Shown here one piece after another: positions 44,640-51,677 of a DNA stretch of 64,000 nucleotides. The notes under the pieces are model-generated. The model was not told the origin of the DNA, did no database searches, and saw nothing but the letters and a program-made list of their open reading frames with translations. The translations under genes were made by a program, and so were the position numbers. Position 1 is the stretch's first letter; each line of letters opens with the position of its first letter. Origin of the DNA: Anaerosoma tenue (GTDB lineage Bacteria > Actinomycetota > Coriobacteriia > Anaerosomatales > Anaerosomataceae); the NCBI RefSeq assembly GCF_023161965.1, contig NZ_JALNTY010000001.1, positions 496,001 through 560,000 of the forward strand, given 5' to 3'.

Positions 44640-46307
44640 CTAGACGACCACCCGCATGATCTCTTCGATCGAGGTGAGACCGGCCAGGACCTTCTCGAAT
44701 CCGTCGTCACGGAGCGTCTTCATGCCCTCGTCCACGGCGATGCGGGCGATCTCATCACCGGACGCATGATCCACGCATGCCCGCTCGATAGACTCGGTCA
44801 CGGTCATCACCTCATGCACACCCATCCGACCCTTGTAGCCGATGTCGTTGCACTTCACACAACCGACCGCCCGATAGAGCTTCGGGGGTCGTCCGGGCTC
44901 GTACGGGAATCCGATCCGCTGCAGCACCTCTTCCTCGGGGACGTACTGCTCCTTGCACTCCTTGCACAGTCGCCGGGCGAGCCGCTGGGCGAGCACGCAG
45001 TTGATCGCCGAGGCGGAGAGGAATGGTTCCACGCCCATCTCCGTGAGACGGGTGAGCGCCGAGGGGGCGTCGTTGGTGTGCAGGGTGGAAAGGACAAGGT
45101 GCCCCGTGAGAGCGGCCTCGATCGCGATCGTGGCGGTCTCCTTGTCGCGGATCTCGCCGATCATCACGACGTCGGGGTCCTGGCGGAGGATCGACCGCAG
45201 AGCCGCCGCGAACGTGAGGCCCGCCTTCTCGTGTACCTGCACCTGAGAGAGCCCCTCGAGACGGTACTCGACCGGATCCTCGACCGTGATGAGGTTCACG
45301 GTGGGCCTCGTCGTCTTGTTGATGGCGGCGTACAGCGTGGTGGACTTACCCGAACCGGTCGGGCCCGTCACCAGAAGGGCGCCGTACGGGCGCGAGATCG
45401 CCTCCATCACGCGCTCCATCGGCTGCTCAAGGAACCCGAGGTCCTCGAGCGACATGAGGATGGCGTCCTTGCGCAGGAGACGCATGACCGACATCTCGCC
45501 ATGGACCGTGGGCAGGACAGCCACCCGGAAGTCGACCGACTTGCCGTCGAGCATCACGCCGAAACGGCCGTCCTGCGGTATGCGGCGTTCAGCGATGTCC
45601 ATGTTGCACTGGATCTTGAGCCGGCTCATCAGCTGTCTGTGTATCTTCTTAGGGCTCCGCATGATCTCCTGGCACACGCCGTCGATGCGGAACCTCACCC
45701 GGAGGTCGTTCTCACCGGGCTCGATGTAGATGTCGCCGGCGCCCTGGCGGATGGCCTCGGTCACGACGTGGTTGAGGATCTTGGCGACCGGCGCCTCCTC
45801 ATCCTGCACATCCACGCGGTCATCCTCGACGGTGGCCGACACGTCTTCGATGTCGCCGACCATCTCTTCGACGTTCGCCTGCATGCTCTGCTGCTTGTCG
45901 AGAGCGGCCAGCAGATCGCTCTCCGTGGCCACGACCACGCGGATGTCGTATCCTGTGACGATACGGATGTCGTCGATCGCCAGGACGTTGGCAGGATCGG
46001 CCATCGCCACCACGAGCTCGTCGTCCTGCACCTTGATGGGGAGGCATGTGTGCCGCCGCGCCAGATCGATGGGAAGCATGGTCACAGCGCTCGCATCGAC
46101 ATCGATGGCGCCGAGATCCACGAAGGTCAGCCCCATGCTCTCAGCAACCGCCTGGGCGATCGCGTTCTCCTTCACGATGCCCTCGCCGACCAGGACGCCG
46201 CTCAGCGACCGGCCAGAGGTGTCCGAAAGGGCAGCGTCGAGCTGCTCCTGCGTGATCACCCCGGAGTCGACCAGAACGCGGCCGAGCCGCTTTCCGGAGG
46301 CGGCCAT
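44640..46307 (-). CDS. type IV pilus ATPase, PilB family (copy 2)
   Basis: Second GspE/PilB-type ATPase, 555 residues, with the same layout as the copy at 38426. It has an N-terminal MshEN-like domain, intact Walker A GPTGSGKSTT, Walker B VMIGEIRDKETA and both zinc Cys pairs (CKECKEQY, CVKCNDIGY). One difference is GDIYIEPGE where copy 1 has SDIHIEPQE. It is too long for PilT and has the zinc site PilT lacks, so it is an extension-type motor or a regulatory paralogue. Its ATG overlaps the aroE stop (TGATG), tying its translation to a housekeeping gene. Confidence 0.9.
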   Translation of the reverse strand: MAASGKRLGRVLVDSGVITQEQLDAALSDTSGRSLSGVLVGEGIVKENAIAQAVAESMGLTFVDLGAIDVDASAVTMLPIDLARRHTCLPIKVQDDELVVAMADPANVLAIDDIRIVTGYDIRVVVATESDLLAALDKQQSMQANVEEMVGDIEDVSATVEDDRVDVQDEEAPVAKILNHVVTEAIRQGAGDIYIEPGENDLRVRFRIDGVCQEIMRSPKKIHRQLMSRLKIQCNMDIAERRIPQDGRFGVMLDGKSVDFRVAVLPTVHGEMSVMRLLRKDAILMSLEDLGFLEQPMERVMEAISRPYGALLVTGPTGSGKSTTLYAAINKTTRPTVNLITVEDPVEYRLEGLSQVQVHEKAGLTFAAALRSILRQDPDVVMIGEIRDKETATIAIEAALTGHLVLSTLHTNDAPSALTRLTEMGVEPFLSASAINCVLAQRLARRLCKECKEQYVPEEEVLQRIGFPYEPGRPPKLYRAVGCVKCNDIGYKGRMGVHEVMTVTESIERACVDHASGDEIARIAVDEGMKTLRDDGFEKVLAGLTSIEEIMRVVV

Positions 46308-47215
46308 CACGAGTCATCGCCCCCGCCGGCGCCGGTTGAGAGCGCCTCGAGCGCAGTCTCAGCGGCGGCCCGCATGACATCGCGCGGGGTGCGTGACTGC
46401 GCGACCTCGCCGCCGGCCCAGATGTCGATCGCGAGGGCTCCCTGCGCGACCAGCATCCCGAGTCCGCCGATGCCGTGTGCGCCCACCTGAGCGGCAGCTC
46501 GCAGGAGCGGCGTCTCCGGACGCTGATACAGCATGTCGAGCACGACCTGGCCTTCGCGGAGCCATGACGCGGGAACAGGGCTCGGGTCGTCGAGACTCAT
46601 GCCCACCGGCGTCGCGTTCACCACGAGATCGGCGCTGCGCACTGCGTCAGCTGCTGATCCATCCAGGGGATAGGCCGTCGCGGTGGTGCCACGCAGATGG
46701 TTCGAGACCCTCGCGAGCACGGATTCCGCACGCGCGGGATCGCGATTCACCAGCACCACACTGGAGCTTCGCGCAAGGATGAACGCCGTCACCGCGGCGC
46801 CGGCGGCGCCGCCTGCCCCGATTATCGCAACACTCGCCCCAGCCGGATCGAAACCCGCGTCATCCGCCAGCGACTCCAGCATACCGCGCCCATCGGTGTT
46901 GTAGCCGATCAGGCGGCCGTCGACGCAGTGGACCGTATTGACGGCGCCCGCCATCTGCGCGAGGGTCGCCGTCTCGTCGCACAGCTCCAACATCGCCTGC
47001 TTGTACGGCATGGTCACGTTGAAGCCCACGAACGGCAGACGTCTCGCGGCCTCCGTGAACGCGAGCAGGGCGTGTTGGTCGGTTACGCCGAAGGGCAGAC
47101 ACGCCCAGTTGAGGCCGAGCGATTCGTAGGCAGCGTTGTGCATCACGGGCGACAGCGACTGCGCGATCGGCCAGCCGATGACGGCGGTCGGTCGTGTCCG
47201 TCCGTTGATGATCAC
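46307..47215 (-). CDS. aroE: shikimate dehydrogenase
   Basis: NADPH-dependent reduction of 3-dehydroshikimate. The protein is 302 residues. Shikimate-binding GWPIAQSLSPVMHNAAY lies at the start, the catalytic Lys in FNVTMPYKQAML, and the Rossmann glycine motif in AIIGAGGAAGAAV. The start is GTG at 47215. It is separated from aroC by the whole 18-kb pilus locus, whereas in other actinobacteria aroE and aroC lie close together. Confidence 0.96.
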   Translation of the reverse strand: MIINGRTRPTAVIGWPIAQSLSPVMHNAAYESLGLNWACLPFGVTDQHALLAFTEAARRLPFVGFNVTMPYKQAMLELCDETATLAQMAGAVNTVHCVDGRLIGYNTDGRGMLESLADDAGFDPAGASVAIIGAGGAAGAAVTAFILARSSSVVLVNRDPARAESVLARVSNHLRGTTATAYPLDGSAADAVRSADLVVNATPVGMSLDDPSPVPASWLREGQVVLDMLYQRPETPLLRAAAQVGAHGIGGLGMLVAQGALAIDIWAGGEVAQSRTPRDVMRAAAETALEALSTGAGGGDDS

Positions 47216-47240
47216 GCGCCACCTCTCCCTGTCATCGCCC

Positions 47241-47729
47241 TCAGGCCTCGGGGTTCCTCCCCGCCATTATGCGCTGTTCCAGCCGTCGAAGCACCCGGGT
47301 GTGAGGCAGGTCCACGTGCGTGAGGGGCTCCACCAGGACCGTCACCGCCCCGGCGCAGTTGCCGCCGAGGATATCCGTGAACAGCTGATCGCCGATCATC
47401 GCACACGCACCCGGCTCCGAGCCGAGCAGTCTCATAGCCCTGCGTATGCCGAATGGCAAGGGCTTGCCCGCCTTGGGCACCACGGGGAAGCCGAGCGCCG
47501 CGGCCCGCTCGTGGACGTCATCGTGCCAGTTGTTGGAGACGAAACAGACTGAGAACCCCCGACCGGGCAACGTAGCGAGCCAGTCACGGATCTCAGGCAC
47601 CACGGTGGTCGAATGATGTGGCGAAACGGTGTTGTCGAGATCGAGCAACAGCGAATCGACACCGGTGGCCTTGAGCGCGTCGAGATCGATCGCGCACACG
47701 CCGGTCACGTAGTGGTCGGGTCTGAACAG
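47241..47729 (-). CDS. YqeG-family HAD IIIA phosphatase, probable CTG start
   Basis: Cytoplasmic HAD-superfamily phosphatase related to B. subtilis YqeG, often found next to aroE. The catalytic Asp pair is in LLLDLDNTVSP, followed by FVSNNW (Thr/Ser motif II) and MIGDQLFTDILGG (motif IV). The first canonical start is GTG 47708, with no ribosome-binding site. Reading back in frame to a CTG at 47729 adds FRPDHYV, which matches the FxPDxYV start of the family. It places AAGGAG eight bases upstream, overlapping the preceding stop codon. I therefore annotate CTG, giving 162 residues. Confidence 0.88.
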   Translation of the reverse strand: MFRPDHYVTGVCAIDLDALKATGVDSLLLDLDNTVSPHHSTTVVPEIRDWLATLPGRGFSVCFVSNNWHDDVHERAAALGFPVVPKAGKPLPFGIRRAMRLLGSEPGACAMIGDQLFTDILGGNCAGAVTVLVEPLTHVDLPHTRVLRRLEQRIMAGRNPEA

Positions 47730-47741
47730 CGCGCTCGCTCC

Positions 47742-48419
47742 TTAGTGGTCCGGGACTCCGTCGTGGTCATGGTCGTGGTCCTCATGGGACAGCTCGTCAC
47801 CCAACTCCTCGTCGAGACGCTCGAGCCGGTCCTGCACGAGCGCATCGAGGTCGTCCCTGTCCGCCTGCCGGAAGATGTCCCCCAGCAGCGGGTACCACTG
47901 GTGCTGCTGGATCCCGTCAAGCCACTCGATGTCATCTTTCAGGACACGCTCGGCGATGACCACCGCCGTGTCGAGGCCCTCTCCGTAGAGATACTCCATC
48001 TGGGCGAGGTTCGACAGGAGAAGACCCGCGCGAGGGTTCGCTTCCACGCCTCTCTCGGCCATCACCAGGGCTTCTTCCACCCGGCCGTTGTCAGCGAGGA
48101 TCCACGAACCCACGGAGTAGGCCTGCTCCTGATGAGGGTCCAGCGCTATCACCAGGCTGATCGTGCTCAGCATGTAGCGCTGCTCACCGATAGGGATCTC
48201 CGAGTAGTAGCCGTGCATGACCGGGTGCAAACGGTTCCACAGGGCGGCGGCCGCATAGGTCTTGATCCCGGTGAGGTACGACGACGCGGCGCGCCCGACC
48301 GCCTCGTTGGTCTCGGCTCCCGACGCCTCGGGCACGAGCGAGTCGGCCATCGCCTGACCGCCGAGCACGAGCGCCAGGCACACCGCCGCGACCACGATGT
48401 AGCGCTGCAGGTCGCGCAT
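47742..48419 (-). CDS. TPR-like exported/membrane-anchored protein with His/Asp-rich tail
   Basis: A 225-residue protein of unknown function. An N-terminal signal anchor (about 6-25, YIVVAAVCLALVLGGQAMA) is followed by helices resembling tetratricopeptide repeats (LIALDPHQEQAYSVGSWILADNGRVEEAL in pieces). The C-terminus is HEDHDHDHDGVPDH, a possible metal-binding tail. It lies 5 bases after the ABC permease and is probably its partner. No closer family is recognised. Confidence 0.65.
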   Translation of the reverse strand: MRDLQRYIVVAAVCLALVLGGQAMADSLVPEASGAETNEAVGRAASSYLTGIKTYAAAALWNRLHPVMHGYYSEIPIGEQRYMLSTISLVIALDPHQEQAYSVGSWILADNGRVEEALVMAERGVEANPRAGLLLSNLAQMEYLYGEGLDTAVVIAERVLKDDIEWLDGIQQHQWYPLLGDIFRQADRDDLDALVQDRLERLDEELGDELSHEDHDHDHDGVPDH

Positions 48420-48424
48420 CGGAC

Positions 48425-49162
48425 TCACAGGTCCCTTCGGGAGAAGAGCGCCACCCCGACCGCGAGAGCCAGCCCGGCGAAACCCGCGAACACGGCCAGC
48501 ATGCTCGCGACATACAGCGCGGGCACCCCGGACCCGTGGGCGACGGGATTGACCACGTTGAACGCGTCCAGCGACGGATAGAAGGGCCGAAGAGCGAGCG
48601 CCCCCTCCCCGCCGAGGAGCGTGGAGCGGGAGTGCCCGATGAACAGCATTGCCAGGCTCGCCGTGACCACCACGACCGGGCCTGTGATCGCCGAGACCGC
48701 CACCGCGAACGCGGCTATGACGCCCATCTCCAGCCAGACGGCCAGGGCCCCCTGCCATAACTGCCACATCGCGTCACCGTACCTCAGCACGGCGATGACC
48801 TGCTCCACGGCGGTGAAAACCGCTATGGCGCCGCCCGTCACCACGAAGACGCCCAGCCATGAGCCGACCAGGTATTCCCACCTGCCGACTCCTTTCGAGA
48901 TCACGTTGTAGACGGTCCTGTGCTCTACCTCCGAGGGGACGCGGTTCGCGGCGAGCGACAGCGAGAGCACCAGCGCGGTGGCGAACGACAATGCGAGCGC
49001 CACCTCCCGGTAGACCGCGTCCTCCACACCCAGCCCGTAGCTGGGCAGCGACGGTATGGCCATCGCGAGCAGCGCGGCGAACACGAACACGATGTACACG
49101 ACCTTGCGTCTGAGGCTGTCCGCCACCACGCCCCTGGCGATCGTCCAGATCCGGGACATCAT
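48425..49162 (-). CDS. ABC-2 type permease
   Basis: Membrane subunit of an ABC exporter, 245 residues with about six membrane helices. The N-terminus IARGVVADSLRRKVVYIVFV and the central SEVEHRTVYNVISKGVGRWEYLVG are typical of NosY/ABC-2 permeases. The start overlaps the ATPase stop by 4 bases. Substrate unknown; the operon partners are the ATPase upstream and the TPR-like protein downstream. Confidence 0.85.
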   Translation of the reverse strand: MMSRIWTIARGVVADSLRRKVVYIVFVFAALLAMAIPSLPSYGLGVEDAVYREVALALSFATALVLSLSLAANRVPSEVEHRTVYNVISKGVGRWEYLVGSWLGVFVVTGGAIAVFTAVEQVIAVLRYGDAMWQLWQGALAVWLEMGVIAAFAVAVSAITGPVVVVTASLAMLFIGHSRSTLLGGEGALALRPFYPSLDAFNVVNPVAHGSGVPALYVASMLAVFAGFAGLALAVGVALFSRRDL

Positions 49163-50112
49163 CGTGACCCCACCTCCCCGGCCGAACGTGTGAGCAGCCT
49201 GGCGAAGTAGTCCTCCAGCGAGTCCCGCACGGGCGAGACCGACACGATGACGCCGCCTGCATCGTCGATCGCGTCGACCACAGCACGGACGGACTCGTCC
49301 GGGACCGAGAACACCGACACACCACCGGAAACGGCTACGTCTTCGGCCAGGTCACGCACCTCGGGCGGGAGTCCCGCCTCCAGGCCGCGCACGCGTATCG
49401 ACGTACGCCCCTCCACGTTCAGGAGCGCATCCAGTTGGCCTTCGGCCGCGACGACGCCCGCATTCATGATGGTGACCTCATCGCACACCGCCTCGACCTC
49501 GGAGAGCTGATGTGAGGACAGCAGGACGGTGACGCCCCCGCCGCGCAGTTCGAGCATGAGGTTTCGGATGTCACGCTGGCCGACCGGGTCGAGACCGGAC
49601 GCGGGTTCGTCCAGCACCACCACCGCCGGGTCGTTGATGAGCGCCTGCGCGATCCCCAGCCGTTGCAGCATGCCCCGCGAGAACGCGTCGAGCGTGGTCT
49701 TCTCGCGACCCTGCAATCCCACGCGCTCCATCAGCCGGGACGTCCGCTCGACGATCTCATCCCGCGGCACCCCGGCAAGCTGCGCATACAGCCTGAGCGC
49801 CTGGTCGGCTCGCAGATGCTGCGGGAAGTACGGCTGCTCGGGCATGAACCCGACACGGCGGCGCCCCTGCGGATGCGTGGAGTCCTCGCCAAGGATGCGG
49901 AACTCCCCAGCACTCGGCTTCACCAGGCCTAGCAGCATCTTGATGGTCGTGGTCTTGCCAGCGCCGTTAGGACCGAGCAGACCGTGGATAGTGCCTGGCG
50001 CGACGGCGATATCCACACCACGCACCGCGTCGCGCTCGGGCGCGCCCACTATCGGTTTGTATCGCTTGCGAGCGCCTGTGATACGTATGGCCGATGTGCT
50101 CACGACATCCAT
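49159..50112 (-). CDS. ABC transporter ATP-binding protein
   Basis: Nucleotide-binding subunit of 317 residues for the permease downstream. Walker A GPNGAGKTT, a Q-loop region MPEQPYFPQ, signature FSRGMLQR (a variant of LSGGQ) and Walker B VVVLDEPASGLDP are present, with the switch His in LLSSHQLSEV. The last 80 residues form an accessory domain of the CcmA/NatA type. It follows mltG by 5 bases. Confidence 0.92.
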   Translation of the reverse strand: MDVVSTSAIRITGARKRYKPIVGAPERDAVRGVDIAVAPGTIHGLLGPNGAGKTTTIKMLLGLVKPSAGEFRILGEDSTHPQGRRRVGFMPEQPYFPQHLRADQALRLYAQLAGVPRDEIVERTSRLMERVGLQGREKTTLDAFSRGMLQRLGIAQALINDPAVVVLDEPASGLDPVGQRDIRNLMLELRGGGVTVLLSSHQLSEVEAVCDEVTIMNAGVVAAEGQLDALLNVEGRTSIRVRGLEAGLPPEVRDLAEDVAVSGGVSVFSVPDESVRAVVDAIDDAGGVIVSVSPVRDSLEDYFARLLTRSAGEVGSR

Positions 50113-50117
50113 GACGT

Positions 50118-51245
50118 TCAGGGGGTCACCTCTCTCGACTTCTCCTTGGCTTCAAGGAACTCCTCATACGTCTCCGTGAAGGTATGCGCTCCGTCCGCGC
50201 TCGTGAGGACGTAGTACAGGTACCCGGTCTCGGCAGGCGAGGTGGCGGCCTCCAGCGCCGCCAGGCCCGGGCTCGCTATCGGCCCCGGCGGCAGACCGTC
50301 GTACTTGTACGTGTTGTACGGACTGTCGACCTCAAGGTCCTTGTTCAACAGCCGGGGCCGGTTCTCCTTGATGACGTACTCGATGGTCGCGTCGATCTCA
50401 AGACGCATCCCTCTGGCGAGACGGTTGTATATGACCGAGGAGACAAGCGGCCGCTCATCGGCGAGACGTGCCTCCCGCTCCACCATGGACGCAAGTGTGA
50501 CCACCTCATGCGATGTGAGCCCCGCCTCCTCGGCGTATGAGAGGTCGAGGGTGGCGAACTGCTCGGCGAACTGGTCGAGCATCAGGATGATCACGTCCTG
50601 CGCGGTGGAGCCCTCGGCGATGCGGTAGGTCTCCGGGAAGAGGTAACCCTCCAGGGACCCCTGGAAGCCGTCGCTCACGAACGGATACTCCTGCTCGAAG
50701 GATGGGGCACCGCCCAGGCCGAGCTCTGCGATCTCGTCTGCGGAGATCCCCGTCTCCGCACCGATCCGCTCCGCGATCTGCTCCACCGTGAACCCCTCCG
50801 GGATGGTCACCGTCGTGTAGGCGACCGGTGGCCCGGCCACCAGCGTGTCCACCACCTCGTCGTACGCCATGCCCGTGATCAGGTCGTAGACCCCCGGCCG
50901 CAGCTCACTGTCGACCCCGTCCAGCCTGGCACGCAAACGGAACATGGCCGCGTTCCCGATCACCCCGGTGTCCGCGAGTATCGACGCGATGGTGGCCGTA
51001 TCCGCCCCGTCCGGGATCTCCACCTGCACAGGCTCGCCCGCGACCACGTCGGCCTGGGGGGCGAACAGGACACGCCACACGCCGTACGAAGGAACGCACA
51101 CCAGGAGAGCCGCGACCACGAGGATGACGACCGCCGCCAACGCCCGGCGGCGAGAGCCCGCGTCGGCCGAGTGCACCCCGCGCGCCGAGAACCGGCGCGC
51201 AAAGCCCGCCGACCCCCGCCCCGAGTGTTCGCGCCGACCGCTCAT
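50118..51245 (-). CDS. mltG: endolytic murein transglycosylase MltG
   Basis: Cleaves nascent glycan strands in peptidoglycan. The protein is 375 residues. A basic N-terminus of about 35 residues precedes one membrane helix (about 37-58, ALAAVVILVVAALLVCVPS). A LysM-like domain contains VTIPEGFTVEQIAERI. The YceG catalytic domain has the catalytic Glu in TLASMVEREARLADERPLVSSV (split across the helix), and NTYKYDGLPPGPIASPG. The ATG overlaps the ruvX stop (ATGA) and has AGGAG six bases upstream. Confidence 0.94.
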   Translation of the reverse strand: MSGRREHSGRGSAGFARRFSARGVHSADAGSRRRALAAVVILVVAALLVCVPSYGVWRVLFAPQADVVAGEPVQVEIPDGADTATIASILADTGVIGNAAMFRLRARLDGVDSELRPGVYDLITGMAYDEVVDTLVAGPPVAYTTVTIPEGFTVEQIAERIGAETGISADEIAELGLGGAPSFEQEYPFVSDGFQGSLEGYLFPETYRIAEGSTAQDVIILMLDQFAEQFATLDLSYAEEAGLTSHEVVTLASMVEREARLADERPLVSSVIYNRLARGMRLEIDATIEYVIKENRPRLLNKDLEVDSPYNTYKYDGLPPGPIASPGLAALEAATSPAETGYLYYVLTSADGAHTFTETYEEFLEAKEKSREVTP

Positions 51246-51673
51246 CCTGACTCCTGTGACCCGTTCCGTCGGCCATCGAGCCAACTTTGCAGCAGGAGCG
51301 CGGCCGCCACCTTGTCCACGGAGCCTCGCTGCTCCTTCTCGCTGAGGCCGGACGCCGACATCATGCGCCGAGCCTCGGCGCTTGAGAGGCGCTCATCGGC
51401 ATAGGCGAGCGGCACCCCCACGGCCCCCGCGAGCCGCTCGGCCGTCGCCTGCACGGCTTCAGCCTGGGGTCCGGTCTCGCCCGAGAGCGACAGCGGAAGC
51501 CCCACCACCAGGCACTCCGGCTCGTAGTCTTCCACGAGACGGGCGAGCGGGCCGATGTCCGAGGCAAGCGAACGGCCGTCAAGCACCGTGAGGGGCGATG
51601 CCACGCTGCCCGATGGATCCGACACGGCGACGCCGATGCGGACCGATCCGATGTCCAAGCCGAGAGCGCGCAT
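51242..51673 (-). CDS. ruvX: Holliday junction resolvase-like protein RuvX (YqgF)
   Basis: RNase H-fold nuclease implicated in 16S rRNA maturation. The protein is 143 residues. Acidic catalytic elements are visible in ALGLDIGSVRIGVAVSD, VVGLPLSLSGE and DERLSSAEARRM. The ATG at 51673 lies 4 bases after the alaS stop. Upstream in-frame starts would lie inside alaS. The alaS-ruvX-mltG-aroE order is conserved in actinobacteria. Confidence 0.95.
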   Translation of the reverse strand: MRALGLDIGSVRIGVAVSDPSGSVASPLTVLDGRSLASDIGPLARLVEDYEPECLVVGLPLSLSGETGPQAEAVQATAERLAGAVGVPLAYADERLSSAEARRMMSASGLSEKEQRGSVDKVAAALLLQSWLDGRRNGSQESG

Positions 51674-51677
51674 GCGT

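Noticed and set aside
44640-46307. PilB copy 2 as a PilT retraction ATPase
   Set aside because: It has the long N-terminal domain and zinc tetracysteine site absent from PilT and is about 200 residues too long.
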